64,000 nt of DNA, taken from contig NZ_LJIZ01000008.1 in NCBI RefSeq assembly GCF_001420605.1, positions 163,222 through 227,221 on the forward strand, given 5' to 3'. The notes beneath the pieces are model-generated. The model did not search any database. It had not been told where the DNA came from and was given only the letters and a program-made list of their open reading frames with translations. Numbering within the stretch: the stretch's first letter is position 1; every line of letters starts with the position of its first letter. Both the position numbers and the translations under genes were made by a program. Origin of the DNA: Bacillus sp. FJAT-25509 (lineage in GTDB: Bacteria; Bacillota; Bacilli; Bacillales; Bacillaceae_G). Positions 51,957-61,883 of this stretch are shown piece by piece.

Positions 51957-54900
51957 TCATTCAGTTGAAACAGACGGATCCGCTTGTTCTTTTTTAGGTT
52001 TAATTTGTAAGAAGTTTTGTTCAATATCGTCTAATAAACTTTGAACAAATACAGCTTCGTCATGTTGATTATACTGATTTAAAAGTGATATATATTTCAC
52101 TAACAATTCATTTAGATCGTTTTTACCAGTTTCATCGACCGGTACAATACTTACACTTGCACCTTTTGCGATTCGATTTTGGTAAGCATCTTTAGTAAGA
52201 CCTAATTCAGATGAGTTTCGAACGTAAATTACTCCGCCAGTCATACCTGCACACATCCATGGACCTGGATCTCCTAGAACAACTGCACGACCACCAGTCA
52301 TATATTCAAAAGCAAATCCGTTTATATTTGCTTTTGCACCAAGACGAGTTTTCTGTGTTATAGGTTGACTAGATTGATTATGGCCACCAATTACTACATC
52401 GGCTCCTGATAAACGAATGCCTGCTCGTGAATCAGCGTTACCTTGAATAAAGAATTGTCCTTTTTGTGCTCCATATGCAAAGCATTTTCCGACCGAACCA
52501 CCAAAGTATTGACCGTTAGCACCTAAAGCTTTACTAATAAAAATCGTTCCACCAAAAGCAGTTTTCGCTACACCATCTTGAGCTCCGCCTTGAACGAATA
52601 CAGAATAATCTTCCACTGTATAAGTTCCTAAGCCATTTCCAGGAATAGATTGGTCCTCGAAGCTAATCTCGACAGGGGAAGCTACACCTTGCGTTTGTTT
52701 TTTTACTACTAGGTCATGGATTAATAAGCTGCCGGCATGTCGATATTCATTGTCAACCTTTGCATAAACTCCAACGTCATTACTTTGAAGTACTTTAGCA
52801 GATTCTCCATTCGAAAGTACATATTCTTTAGCCTCAATTTTATTAGTAGATAATAAATTAGTTAAACTTAGCGTATCTAAAAATCTTGTTTGTTTTAGGA
52901 ATTTAGTTTTACCAACAAGCTCTTGAGCATTTTTTACTCCTAATGAACCGACAATCACTTGTAATTCATCTTTGAATGCAGTGAAGAATTGAACTAAGTT
53001 TGTTACAGCTGTTTCAAGTTGTCTAGGTGTGAATTTTCGTAAACCGTGATGCATTGCTTCTATTTCTGATTCGATTTGTGTTGCAATACCAACGTGGCAT
53101 GTATCTAAATGACAACCACGACATGTCGTACAACCGATTGCAATCATTGATAAAGTTCCAAATCCGATTCGGTTTGCACCTAAAATCATCATTTTTACTA
53201 CATCATTTACGCTTTTCATTCCGCCATCTGCCCAAATTTCGACAGAGTTACGTAAACCAGATTCTAGTAGTGCATTATGAGCTGCACGAACACCTATTTC
53301 AACTGGTAAGCCTACATTTTGAATTGCATGAACACGGGCAGCTCCAGTTCCACCATCAAAACCACTAATATTTATAAAGTTTGCACCCGCTTTTGCAATA
53401 CCAACAGCAATTGTGCCGATATTAGGAACAACAGGGACTTTTACAGCAACTTTTGCTTTAGGGTTAACAGCTTTAATTTCACTAATCATTTGAGCTAAAT
53501 CTTCAATCGAATAAATATCATGATTATTTGAAGGTGAAATTAAATCAGAACCAAGTGTTGCATTTCTCGTTTCCGCAATTTTTTGTGTAACTTTTGAAGC
53601 GGGTAAATGACCACCTTCACCAGGTTTTGCACCTTGACCGATTTTAATTTCAATTAAGTTAGAAGAGTGAAGTAAATTAGCATTAACTCCGAATCGGCCC
53701 GAAGCGATTTGCTGCCCACGAGTGTTTGGATATTTTCCAATCATATCTTGGATTTCTCCACCTTCACCATTTAAGCTAATCATATTTAGTCGATTAGCGC
53801 CTTCAGCATATGCTCTGAAAGCAACTTCATTTTGAGATCCAAATGACATAGAACTAATAATAAATGGTAGTGAGTGAGTACCTATTTCTAATGAAACCTG
53901 TCTTGAATCAACTGGTTTACTGCTCTCAACTAAAGAAAGCGCATGACGTACTGTAGTTGGTCTTTCTTCTTCGATTTGATTTAATTTTTGACGGTATGTT
54001 TCATAACTACCAGTTTGTGCTGTTTCTCCAATAGCTTTCCAAATTCGAGGGAATACATGGAAAGATTTTGGCATTACTGCGTTATTTGCGTTGTAATCTT
54101 CAGAACGTTTTTTCGAATCAGCCTCTAACAATTTGAATCCAGAAACTGTTTGATCACCGAAGAAATTTATTATACCTAAAGACGAAGAGATATCTTCTTG
54201 TAATCCAATGCTACTGAACATTTTTGCATAACCTCGTAGTTCATGCATACCTATTGTTGAAATAACTTTTTCGATTCCTTTATTTAAAACATCATAAAGT
54301 TTTACTATTTTTTCAGGAGCTTCCAATTCTGAAATTGTTCCAAAAAGGAAATGTGGATTAATTGCATCTGCTCCTAAACCTTTCATTACCATTAAATCGT
54401 GAAGATTACGGACTGCAGCTGTCTTCAAGACAATCGAACAGTTTCTTCTTAACCTAGCATTCACAAGTCCATTATGGATTATCGCTGTAATAAGAGCCGG
54501 ATCGATCCAGTATTGATTATTTTTATGAGCTTCATCATCGGTAATAACAATACATTCTGCACCATTTTTTACAGCTTCTATTGCTTCGTATTTATATTGA
54601 GACAAAGTTTCTTCTAAAGGTAAATTAGAAAATGTACTTTGAATTGTATAAAGTTTATTTTCTAATTGATATAGATTTAGAATTTCTTCATACGAAATTT
54701 GTTGACGACTAGCTTTTAGCGTATTTCCTACAAAACCATCACCTAATATCGGAGAAGGGAGTTGTAGTACAATACCTGAATCTTTCTTTGTAATAGATGG
54801 CCTTTTTCCTAATATGACAGAAATAGAGAAATGCTCTGTTTCACGATCTCGATCGATTGCAGGGTTCGTTACTACGGCAACTGTTTCTTTCATAAAGTCA

Positions 54901-56348
54901 GAAAGATTTTTTCTAGCTTCATCTAAACATGCTAGTGGTGCGTCATGCCCTAATGAACGAATAGGTTCTGCACCTTTTTCTGCCATTTGTTCAACTAATT
55001 GGATTTGTTCCTTTTGCCATCCAAAAGCTCCATATTCAAACGGATGAATTGAAGGAGGTGAGTGTTCAACGTAATCAGCTGAATTTGCTTCTTTATTTGC
55101 TAGATTCATCGTTAATTTTTCGTTTAGTTTCGTTGTAACGAAATGTGATAATTCACGGTGTGTTAATAGTTGAGCACGGTCTTTTAGTAAATTAATACCG
55201 ATTTTTTCTCCGGGCGAAAGGGCATGTGGCTCAGATATAAATAATTCTGGAGAAAGGATGCCTTGCTCAGATGAAAAAACATAATAATCATTTGTTTCAA
55301 GTAACCAAACAGGTCGTAATCCTAATGCGTCCACACTAGCAACAAATTCATTTCCTTCCCTTGTAAGTACACCTGCAGGACCTTGACAATATGGACCGAA
55401 TGTACTTCGAATCGTATTGTAAATGGAGTTTACTTCTTGATCTGATTCATATTCTGCAGGTACAGGCGGGAATAATAATTCCATTGCTTCTTTCAAAGAG
55501 TAGTTATATTTATGAATAAGTGTTTCGAGTGTTATATTTACATCTTGTGAATCACTATTTCCATGCTTAATATTTGCGCCAATTTGTTTTGCTTCAATTC
55601 TTAATTGTTCAATTGTATTAATTTCTCCATTATGTGCTAGCATGCTAAATGGTTGAACTCTTGAAAACGAAGAAGATGTGTTTGTTGAGTAGCGATTATG
55701 ACCTACTACAACGGATGATTGAAAATTAGAATCTTGTAAATCAGAATAGTATGACAATAAAGTATCGATTGTTCCCATTACTTTATAAACGCAAGTTGAT
55801 TGGCTGAGAGAGACAACAGTTACATTTGTTTTTTTGCTAATAATATTTGTTAAATCAAATAAAGTTGTGTTTTGGTGATTTTTAATTGGAAGTAGTGCTA
55901 CTTGTAAAAACTCAGGCTCTACTGCTTGAGCGATTGGACCAAGTGCTGAAGTAAAGGTTTGATTACAACTATGATATAAGGTTTCATAACCATTATCTTC
56001 AAAAATTTGGAGTAAAGTTTGTATTTCAGATTTTTCATCTAAAAAGAAATGTCCAACTGTAAAAGAAGGGTGTGTAACAACTTCTGGACTAATTCCTACA
56101 GATGTAAGTTTTTCTTGCCAGAGTAGAGTAGGGATGTCAGTCTGAATTCCTACACCATCACCTTCACCGTTCGTAAATCCCGCTCGATGATTCATCTTTC
56201 GTAAACTTTCAGCAGCAATATCGATCGTTTCTCTTGTTTGAGTTATAGAACGATTGATAAAGGCAACGATTCCACATGCATCATGTTCGTTATTGTAATA
56301 ATCTCTAAATAAACCTGGTGACCATTCTGTTTTTGTTTGAAATTTCAT
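51957..56348 (-). CDS. gltB: Glutamate synthase large subunit
   Basis: A 1463-residue enzyme. Cys25 in HDACGIVAF should become the N-terminal nucleophile after propeptide removal; AHNGEINT and the class II amidotransferase domain fill residues 25-420. A central domain follows, then the FMN-binding synthase domain (about 780-1170) with the cysteine cluster CTTCRGCHLDTC for the 3Fe-4S centre, and the C-terminal beta-helix (GAxxGxxRLSGADV). It makes two glutamates from glutamine and 2-oxoglutarate. No small (FAD, NAD(P)H) subunit gene, gltC or gltD, is adjacent, unlike the B. subtilis gltAB pair (where the large subunit is named gltA). It inserts between ygaE and hemL. Confidence 0.93.
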   Translation of the reverse strand: MKFQTKTEWSPGLFRDYYNNEHDACGIVAFINRSITQTRETIDIAAESLRKMNHRAGFTNGEGDGVGIQTDIPTLLWQEKLTSVGISPEVVTHPSFTVGHFFLDEKSEIQTLLQIFEDNGYETLYHSCNQTFTSALGPIAQAVEPEFLQVALLPIKNHQNTTLFDLTNIISKKTNVTVVSLSQSTCVYKVMGTIDTLLSYYSDLQDSNFQSSVVVGHNRYSTNTSSSFSRVQPFSMLAHNGEINTIEQLRIEAKQIGANIKHGNSDSQDVNITLETLIHKYNYSLKEAMELLFPPVPAEYESDQEVNSIYNTIRSTFGPYCQGPAGVLTREGNEFVASVDALGLRPVWLLETNDYYVFSSEQGILSPELFISEPHALSPGEKIGINLLKDRAQLLTHRELSHFVTTKLNEKLTMNLANKEANSADYVEHSPPSIHPFEYGAFGWQKEQIQLVEQMAEKGAEPIRSLGHDAPLACLDEARKNLSDFMKETVAVVTNPAIDRDRETEHFSISVILGKRPSITKKDSGIVLQLPSPILGDGFVGNTLKASRQQISYEEILNLYQLENKLYTIQSTFSNLPLEETLSQYKYEAIEAVKNGAECIVITDDEAHKNNQYWIDPALITAIIHNGLVNARLRRNCSIVLKTAAVRNLHDLMVMKGLGADAINPHFLFGTISELEAPEKIVKLYDVLNKGIEKVISTIGMHELRGYAKMFSSIGLQEDISSSLGIINFFGDQTVSGFKLLEADSKKRSEDYNANNAVMPKSFHVFPRIWKAIGETAQTGSYETYRQKLNQIEEERPTTVRHALSLVESSKPVDSRQVSLEIGTHSLPFIISSMSFGSQNEVAFRAYAEGANRLNMISLNGEGGEIQDMIGKYPNTRGQQIASGRFGVNANLLHSSNLIEIKIGQGAKPGEGGHLPASKVTQKIAETRNATLGSDLISPSNNHDIYSIEDLAQMISEIKAVNPKAKVAVKVPVVPNIGTIAVGIAKAGANFINISGFDGGTGAARVHAIQNVGLPVEIGVRAAHNALLESGLRNSVEIWADGGMKSVNDVVKMMILGANRIGFGTLSMIAIGCTTCRGCHLDTCHVGIATQIESEIEAMHHGLRKFTPRQLETAVTNLVQFFTAFKDELQVIVGSLGVKNAQELVGKTKFLKQTRFLDTLSLTNLLSTNKIEAKEYVLSNGESAKVLQSNDVGVYAKVDNEYRHAGSLLIHDLVVKKQTQGVASPVEISFEDQSIPGNGLGTYTVEDYSVFVQGGAQDGVAKTAFGGTIFISKALGANGQYFGGSVGKCFAYGAQKGQFFIQGNADSRAGIRLSGADVVIGGHNQSSQPITQKTRLGAKANINGFAFEYMTGGRAVVLGDPGPWMCAGMTGGVIYVRNSSELGLTKDAYQNRIAKGASVSIVPVDETGKNDLNELLVKYISLLNQYNQHDEAVFVQSLLDDIEQNFLQIKPKKEQADPSVSTE

Positions 56349-56410
56349 TTAACTACCTCCTATTTTATGGTAAAAAGATTGATTATTCAGAATTAACTAT
56401 GTATGAATAG

Positions 56411-56435
56411 AGGTCACTTCAAGTTGTAGTGACCT
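56411..56435 (-). terminator. Possible weak terminator of hemL
   Basis: AGGTCACT pairs with AGTGACCT across a 9-base loop. The following sequence is only moderately T-rich, so termination may be partial and gltB could receive readthrough. Confidence 0.45.
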
Positions 56436-56443
56436 CAGATATA

Positions 56444-57745
56444 TCATAGTTTAATCGTAGATAATTTTAGGAACGCGTTCCCAACAGCGTTAATTGTTTG
56501 GTGAACATCTTGTTCAGTATGAGCTGTAGTTAAGAACCATGCTTCATATTTTGATGGTGCTAGATTAATACCTTCTTCTAATAGAAGTTTAAAGAATCTC
56601 CCGAAAACTTCTCCATCGGATTCTTTTGCTTCTTCATAATTCGTTACTTCGTCAACATTGAAATAAACTGTCAATGCACCTTTTAAGCGGTTGATTTTTA
56701 TATGGATGTTATGCTCATCAGCTTTTTCTTGAATACCTTTTTCAAGAATGGCACCTAGTCGATCTAATTCTTCATAGACACCTTCTTGTTGTAATACTTC
56801 AAGACATGCAATACCAGCTGCAATTGATGCTGGATTACCTGCCATAGTACCAGCTTGATATGCAGGACCAAGTGGGGCAACAGTTTCCATAATTTCTTTC
56901 TTACCACCATAAGCTCCGATCGGTAATCCACCGCCTATAATCTTTCCAAGAGCTGTTAAGTCTGGTTCAATTCCTAATAAATTTTGAGCTCCACCATACA
57001 TAAATCTGAAGGCAGTTATTACTTCATCATAAATGACTAATGCACCATGATTGTGCGTAATTTCATTTACAGCTTCTAGGAATCCTTCTTTCGGTTCAAC
57101 GATTCCGAAGTTACCGACGATTGGCTCAACAAGTACACCAGCTACTTCATGACCCCATTTTTCCATTGTTTCTGCATATGCTGTGGTGTCATTAAATGGA
57201 ACTGTAATAACTTCATTAGCTATACTTTGTGGAACACCAGCAGAATCAGGTGTACCAAGAGTAGATGGTCCAGAGCCAGCAGCAACTAGTACTAAATCCG
57301 AATGACCGTGATAACATCCAGCAAATTTAACGATTTTAGTACGACCAGTGTAAGCTCTCGCTACACGAATAGTTGTCATTACGGACTCAGTACCTGAATT
57401 TGTAAATCTGACTTTATCCATACTAGGAATCGCTTCTTTTAGCATTTTGGCAAATTGTACTTCAAGTTCATGAGGAGCACCGTAAAGGACCCCATTTTCA
57501 GCTGCATTTGTAATTGCAGCTGTAATATGTGGATGAGCGTGGCCAGTTATAATAGGACCGTATGCTGCTAAATAATCTATATATTGATTGCCATCAACAT
57601 CCCAAAAATATGCGCCTTTTGCACGCTTCATTGTGACAGGAGCTCCGCCACCAACTGCTTTAAACGATCTTGAAGGACTGTTTACGCCTCCAACGATGTG
57701 TTCTAAAGCTTCATTATGTATTTCAATTGATTTTTGATTATTCAT
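56444..57745 (-). CDS. hemL: Glutamate-1-semialdehyde 2,1-aminomutase
   Basis: A 433-residue PLP enzyme that converts glutamate-1-semialdehyde to 5-aminolevulinate in haem synthesis. It has [15 protein letters not shown] at the N-terminus, [18 protein letters not shown] and the lysine segment [19 protein letters not shown]. The ATG 57745 follows GGGAGGTAC; the frame reads 16 codons further upstream without a site. In B. subtilis the same position holds gsaB, a second copy of this enzyme besides hemL of the hem operon, so this is probably the gsaB orthologue. Confidence 0.93.
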   Translation of the reverse strand: MNNQKSIEIHNEALEHIVGGVNSPSRSFKAVGGGAPVTMKRAKGAYFWDVDGNQYIDYLAAYGPIITGHAHPHITAAITNAAENGVLYGAPHELEVQFAKMLKEAIPSMDKVRFTNSGTESVMTTIRVARAYTGRTKIVKFAGCYHGHSDLVLVAAGSGPSTLGTPDSAGVPQSIANEVITVPFNDTTAYAETMEKWGHEVAGVLVEPIVGNFGIVEPKEGFLEAVNEITHNHGALVIYDEVITAFRFMYGGAQNLLGIEPDLTALGKIIGGGLPIGAYGGKKEIMETVAPLGPAYQAGTMAGNPASIAAGIACLEVLQQEGVYEELDRLGAILEKGIQEKADEHNIHIKINRLKGALTVYFNVDEVTNYEEAKESDGEVFGRFFKLLLEEGINLAPSKYEAWFLTTAHTEQDVHQTINAVGNAFLKLSTIKL

Positions 57746-57962
57746 GGAGTACCTCCCATTATTGATAAAAAAATGAAAGAATTTAACCGGCATCTTTACA
57801 TTATTTATGTGGTTAAATTACATTCTAGCACGAAATTTTAGCGCGTGGTAAATGTAAGCCTTTACAAGTTAAAAAGAAATTTGAACATTTTGTAGAATCT
57901 ATATTTTTCACAAAAATAGTCCGAAAAAATTGGAAACTACATTTTAGTACTTTTTTATTGTA

Positions 57963-57989
57963 CTTAGTTCGTATTTCAAATACACTAAG
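57963..57989 (+). promoter_or_regulatory. Inverted repeat just upstream of the ABC exporter operon
   Basis: CTTAGT-TC-GTATTT and AAATACACTAAG are complementary over twelve bases per arm, with one base between them and a two-base bulge in the left arm. The loop is too small for a normal RNA hairpin, which favours a protein operator. It ends 29 bases before ATG 58018. Confidence 0.5.
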
Positions 57990-58017
57990 CGACGGAATAA
58001 AAAATGGAGGAAGTCTT

Positions 58018-59031
58018 ATGGAAAACATAATCGAAGTTCAAAACTTACACAAAGAATTTAAAACTTTCTTGAGTCGCTCTGGTGTAAAAGGTGCATTTAG
58101 AGATTTGTTTACAAGAAACTATAGAACAAAAACAGCCGTTAATCATATAAACTTTTCTGTAAAAAAAGGTGAAATGATGGCTTATATCGGGGAGAATGGT
58201 GCAGGGAAGTCGACTACAATTAAAATGTTGACGGGAATACTAACACCTACTTCTGGTGATGTAACAGTTAATGGATACCACCCTCAAAAAGATCGAGAGC
58301 GTTTTGTTAAATCAATTGGTGTTGTATTTGGGCAAAGATCTCAATTATGGTGGGATATTGCTGTACAAGAATCATTTCGCTTACTAAAAAAAGTTTATCA
58401 AATACCAGATAAACAATATGAAGAACATATGGGTTATATCATTAAGACTTTAGATATTGAGCCTTTATTAGATCAACCTGTAAGAAAACTATCTTTAGGT
58501 CAAAGAATGAGATGTGAATTAGCAGCTGCTTTAATTCATAATCCACCTTTATTATTTTTAGATGAGCCGACAATTGGATTAGATGTATTAGTAAAATTAA
58601 AAATTCGCGAGTTTTTAAAAGAGTTAAACCAAAAATATGGGACAACAATTCTTTTAACAACCCATGATATTTCTGATATTGAGGCACTATGTGATCGAGT
58701 AGTTATGTTAGATGAAGGAAAAATCATTTATGATGGAAAACTTGAACAGTTAAAAGGTCAATGGGGCGAAGAGAAAGAAATTCAATTCCAGTTTATTAAG
58801 CCTGTCAATCATAATACATTAAACGAATTAATCGGACGAACTGATGTCAAATGGAAGGAAGAAGAAGGCGAAAATATTTGGAGTGTTACATTACCGAATG
58901 ATGAAACACTTATTTCTATGATTATCGCAAAAGTAGTTCAATCAAATCCTGTTAAAGATATGAAGATGTTAGAGATTTCTACAGAAGAAATTATACGAAA
59001 CATCTACCAAGAAGGTATTAGTAATGAGTAA
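58018..59031 (+). CDS. ABC-2 type exporter ATPase subunit
   Basis: A 337-residue ATPase: MENIIEVQNLHKEFKT, Walker A GENGAGKSTTIK, the YHPQKDRERFVKSIGVVFGQRSQLWWDI segment, signature LSLGQRMRCELAAALI, Walker B LLFLDEPTIGLD and a His switch TTHDISD. The VVFGQRSQLWWD segment is diagnostic of the ABC group that pairs with two ABC-2 permeases of the ~260-residue type (viologen/daunorubicin exporter-like). ATG 58018 follows GGAGG by 8 bases. The first permease gene overlaps by 8 bases, and a second follows at once. Confidence 0.92.
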   Translation: MENIIEVQNLHKEFKTFLSRSGVKGAFRDLFTRNYRTKTAVNHINFSVKKGEMMAYIGENGAGKSTTIKMLTGILTPTSGDVTVNGYHPQKDRERFVKSIGVVFGQRSQLWWDIAVQESFRLLKKVYQIPDKQYEEHMGYIIKTLDIEPLLDQPVRKLSLGQRMRCELAAALIHNPPLLFLDEPTIGLDVLVKLKIREFLKELNQKYGTTILLTTHDISDIEALCDRVVMLDEGKIIYDGKLEQLKGQWGEEKEIQFQFIKPVNHNTLNELIGRTDVKWKEEEGENIWSVTLPNDETLISMIIAKVVQSNPVKDMKMLEISTEEIIRNIYQEGISNE

Positions 59032-59815
59032 GTATATTGAAATCATTCGAATTCGTTTTTTAATGATGTTAGCGTATCGTACCAATTATTACACTGGGAT
59101 TGTTATTTATACGATTAATATAGGTGCTTATTTCTTTTTATGGAAAGCAATCTATGGTCACCAAGGATCTATTCAAGGTGTTTCAGTAAACCAGATGACT
59201 ACTTATGTTGCGATTGCTTGGATGGCAAGGGCGTTTTATTTTAATAATCTAGACCGTGAAATTGCTGAAGAAATCGTAGAGGGTAAAGTAGCAATAGAAC
59301 TTATTAGACCTTATAACTATTTACTTACTAAAGTGATGCAAGGGTTAGGTGAGGGGATTTTCAGATTCTTTTTCTTTTCAATTCCAGGCTTTATTATAGT
59401 TGCTTTAATTTTTCGTTTAGATGTTTCATTTAATTTAAAAACTTTAGGTTTATTTTTAATTGCTTCGATTTTCAGTTTTGCAATTAATACACAATTAAAT
59501 TTATTAACAGGGTTAATGGCATTCTTCCTTCAAAATAATATGGGATTTATTCAAGCTAAACGTGTCATTATTGATTTGTTTTCAGGTTTAACGATTCCAA
59601 TCACGTTCTTTCCGGTTTGGGCACAAGATGTAATGAAGTACTTACCATTTCAAGGAATCAGCTATATTCCTAGTATGATTTTTGCTCAAGGCATAAAAGG
59701 TGAATTAATTTTAAGAGGCCTTTTATTTCAAGTAATTTGGATTATTATTTTATGTATCCCTATTACTCTTATATGGTATAAAGCTAAAAAGCATCTTGTT
59801 ATACAAGGAGGTTAA
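59024..59815 (+). CDS. ABC-2 family exporter permease 1
   Basis: A 263-residue membrane protein with six hydrophobic segments. Its LMMLAYRTNYYTGIVIY start, EIAEEIVEGKVAIELIRPYNYLL and VWAQDVMKYLPFQGISYIP segments match ABC-2 permeases of the ~260-residue exporter type. The ATG overlaps the 3' end of the ATPase gene by 8 bases, so translation is probably coupled. The substrate is unknown. Confidence 0.9.
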   Translation: MSKYIEIIRIRFLMMLAYRTNYYTGIVIYTINIGAYFFLWKAIYGHQGSIQGVSVNQMTTYVAIAWMARAFYFNNLDREIAEEIVEGKVAIELIRPYNYLLTKVMQGLGEGIFRFFFFSIPGFIIVALIFRLDVSFNLKTLGLFLIASIFSFAINTQLNLLTGLMAFFLQNNMGFIQAKRVIIDLFSGLTIPITFFPVWAQDVMKYLPFQGISYIPSMIFAQGIKGELILRGLLFQVIWIIILCIPITLIWYKAKKHLVIQGG

Positions 59816-59818
59816 AGA

Positions 59819-60604
59819 ATGTTTTATTTAAATATATTTCTTCAATATTCAGGTCAATATTTAAAAACGAAATTACAATATAGAGCAAATTTCTTTTTAT
59901 CATTTTTATCAGATTTGATGGCTCAGGCTGTAAATTTAATTTTTATATTATTAGTTTTTAATCATACTTCACTTATTGAAGGATGGAATCGAGATGAAAT
60001 TGTATTCATTTATGGTTTCTTTTTAGTTCCGTTTGCTCTTTTTGGTTCATTTTTTAATATATGGGATTTTAATGATCGTTACATTGTTAAGGGAGAGTTT
60101 GATCGTATTTTAACTCGACCAATTCATAGTCTTTTTCAAGTTGTATTAGAGAAAATGGAGTTAGAATCTTTACTAGGTGCTATTACTGGATTGATTATTA
60201 TGCTCTATGCAGGTTTTAAATTAGGACTTTCAATCACTTGGTATGATCCATTTTTATTTCTACTAATGGCTTTTGGTGGAATGTTTGTTTATGCCGGAAT
60301 CTTTATTGCTTTAGCAAGTATCGGTTTTTGGTCAGATGCAAGAACGTCGATTATGCCGTTAATGTATAATATAGGAAATTATGGTCGTTATCCGATTAAT
60401 ATCTATCACCCTATAATTCGCTTTGTATTAACATGGATTTTACCATTTGCATTTGTTGGTGTTTATCCAGCTGCATATTTTCTACGTAGAAGTGAATGGT
60501 ATGTCTATTCATTTTTAACGCCAGTTATGGGATTAGTTGTTTTTGTAATCTCAGTGTTAATTTGGAACCAAGGTGTAAAAAAATATAAAGGTGCTGGTAA
60601 CTAA
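59819..60604 (+). CDS. ABC-2 family exporter permease 2
   Basis: A 261-residue membrane protein, the partner of the preceding permease: FLQYSGQYLKTKLQYRANFFLSFLSDL, FDRILTRPIHSLFQVVLE and GRYPINIYHPIIRFVLTWILPFAFVGVYPA are typical of this subfamily. An AAGGAGG site overlaps the previous gene's end, and only three bases separate the two. Together with the ATPase it should form an exporter of one ATPase dimer with a heterodimer of permeases. Confidence 0.9.
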   Translation: MFYLNIFLQYSGQYLKTKLQYRANFFLSFLSDLMAQAVNLIFILLVFNHTSLIEGWNRDEIVFIYGFFLVPFALFGSFFNIWDFNDRYIVKGEFDRILTRPIHSLFQVVLEKMELESLLGAITGLIIMLYAGFKLGLSITWYDPFLFLLMAFGGMFVYAGIFIALASIGFWSDARTSIMPLMYNIGNYGRYPINIYHPIIRFVLTWILPFAFVGVYPAAYFLRRSEWYVYSFLTPVMGLVVFVISVLIWNQGVKKYKGAGN

Positions 60605-60656
60605 GCAGTATTCTATTTCAATAGCTTGTTTCATAAATTGAAATGAGGTGATTGGA

Positions 60657-61064
60657 ATGGGAACTGCTTTTTTCTTTTTTATTTCAATATTTGCGATTTT
60701 GTATAGTCTAGTGTATTTATGGAATACTTCAACTACTAAAGTTAATAAAAGTCTTATTTCAATTAATAATTACATTCTTTTATTTTTAATATATGGAACG
60801 GTACTTATAGGCTTTAGCGCGGTGTATTTTATATTAGAGCGAGGGCCACATCCAATTTTAATTGAGCATTCTATTCCTATTGAAGGGACTAATTACAATA
60901 TAATGGGGTTATGCTTATATTTTAGCGCAATCACCCTTTTATCTGTAGGCTATGGGGATATTGTACCAGTGGGGATCGGAAGATGGGTTGCTATGGTTGA
61001 AGCTCTTATCGGATATACGATGCCAGCGGCTTTTGTTTTACAAGTATTTAAAGAAGAACGTTAA
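60657..61064 (+). CDS. Small K+ channel-like protein (two-TM, GYGD filter)
   Basis: A 135-residue membrane protein. Hydrophobic segments flank a pore region SAITLLSVGYGDIVPVGIG. The filter is S-VGYGD, the usual T-VGYGD with Ser at the first position. Three membrane segments are visible: one at the N-terminus, one before the pore, one after it. No regulatory domain follows (the protein ends KEER). The start is ATG 60657, after GAGGTGATT; the GTG 60648 overlaps that site. It lies between the ABC operon and bcp, and nothing comparable is in this place in B. subtilis. Confidence 0.8.
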   Translation: MGTAFFFFISIFAILYSLVYLWNTSTTKVNKSLISINNYILLFLIYGTVLIGFSAVYFILERGPHPILIEHSIPIEGTNYNIMGLCLYFSAITLLSVGYGDIVPVGIGRWVAMVEALIGYTMPAAFVLQVFKEER

Positions 61065-61087
61065 TATTTATGAATAAGGAGATTATT

Positions 61088-61552
61088 ATGACTGTTGAAA
61101 TTGGAATGAAAGCACCGGAATTTACTTTACCAGCAAGTAATGGAGAAGATGTAGCTTTATCAGACTTTAAAGGTAAGAAAGTAGTTCTTTATTTTTACCC
61201 AAAGGATATGACACCAGGTTGTACTACGGAAGCTTGTGATTTTAGAGATTCATATGAAAGGTTTTTGAATAGTGGAACTGTCATTTTAGGAATAAGTCCT
61301 GATCCTATAAAAAGACATGAAAAATTTATAGAAAAGCATCAATTACCATTTTTATTACTTTCAGACGAAACAACTGAAGTTGCAAAGTTATATGATGTTT
61401 GGAAGTTAAAGAATAATTTTGGTAAGGAATATATGGGAATAGAACGTACAACATTTTTAATTGATGAAGAAGGTTGTATCGAAAATGTATGGCAAAAGGT
61501 TAGAGTAAAGAATCATGTTGAAGATGTTTTTAGTGTAATCAGTCGTTCTTAA
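61088..61552 (+). CDS. bcp: Thioredoxin-dependent thiol peroxidase (BCP/YgaF)
   Basis: A 154-residue peroxiredoxin. Peroxidatic Cys45 is in MTPGCTTEAC, with resolving Cys50 as in BCP; APEFTLPASNGEDVALSDFKGK and TTFLIDEEGCIENVWQKVRV are typical. It reduces peroxides with electrons from thioredoxin. AAGGAG is 6 bases before ATG 61088; the frame extends to 61070 but that ATG lacks a site. It precedes perR as ygaF does in B. subtilis. Confidence 0.92.
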   Translation: MTVEIGMKAPEFTLPASNGEDVALSDFKGKKVVLYFYPKDMTPGCTTEACDFRDSYERFLNSGTVILGISPDPIKRHEKFIEKHQLPFLLLSDETTEVAKLYDVWKLKNNFGKEYMGIERTTFLIDEEGCIENVWQKVRVKNHVEDVFSVISRS

Positions 61553-61715
61553 AATTTGTACAAACTAATCTGAGTCAATTAACTTCATTTATCTTAAGTT
61601 TTTTTGAGAAAGAATCGTTTTATCTAAAATAATCGAGCTTTTCGTCTATACCTATATTACTTTAGGGAATATATTGGAGTATAGGGCATACCTCCTCAGA
61701 TGATAGCATATTGAA

Positions 61716-61745
61716 GTGCGAGAGAATTCTCGCACATTTTTTTTG
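61716..61745 (+). terminator. Terminator in the bcp-perR gap
   Basis: GTGCGAGA pairs with TCTCGCAC across GAAT, followed by eight T. It lies 163 bases after bcp. The 61553-61715 sequence has no ORF; CCTATA and TATAGG near 61652-61686 could pair. Confidence 0.88.
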
Positions 61746-61801
61746 TTTTGATATATGGAATACAAACAAATGACTAATTTTTTTTAGAAATTCTCAAAAA
61801 G

Positions 61802-61831
61802 TTGACAAATATTCTTGCAGTTGAATAAACT
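61802..61831 (+). promoter_or_regulatory. Putative perR promoter
   Basis: TTGACA at 61802-61807 and TAAACT at 61826-61831 are 18 bases apart. An AT-rich TAATAATAAGTAATTA follows, where an autoregulatory Per box would be expected, but the match to the Per box is poor. Confidence 0.45.
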
Positions 61832-61883
61832 AATAATAAGTAATTAATTTTGGAACTATTTTATAGAAACGGGGAGAGCGGCG

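Noticed and set aside
61831..61846. Per box upstream of perR
   Set aside because: Only the left half resembles the consensus; the right half does not, so autoregulation cannot be claimed from this.
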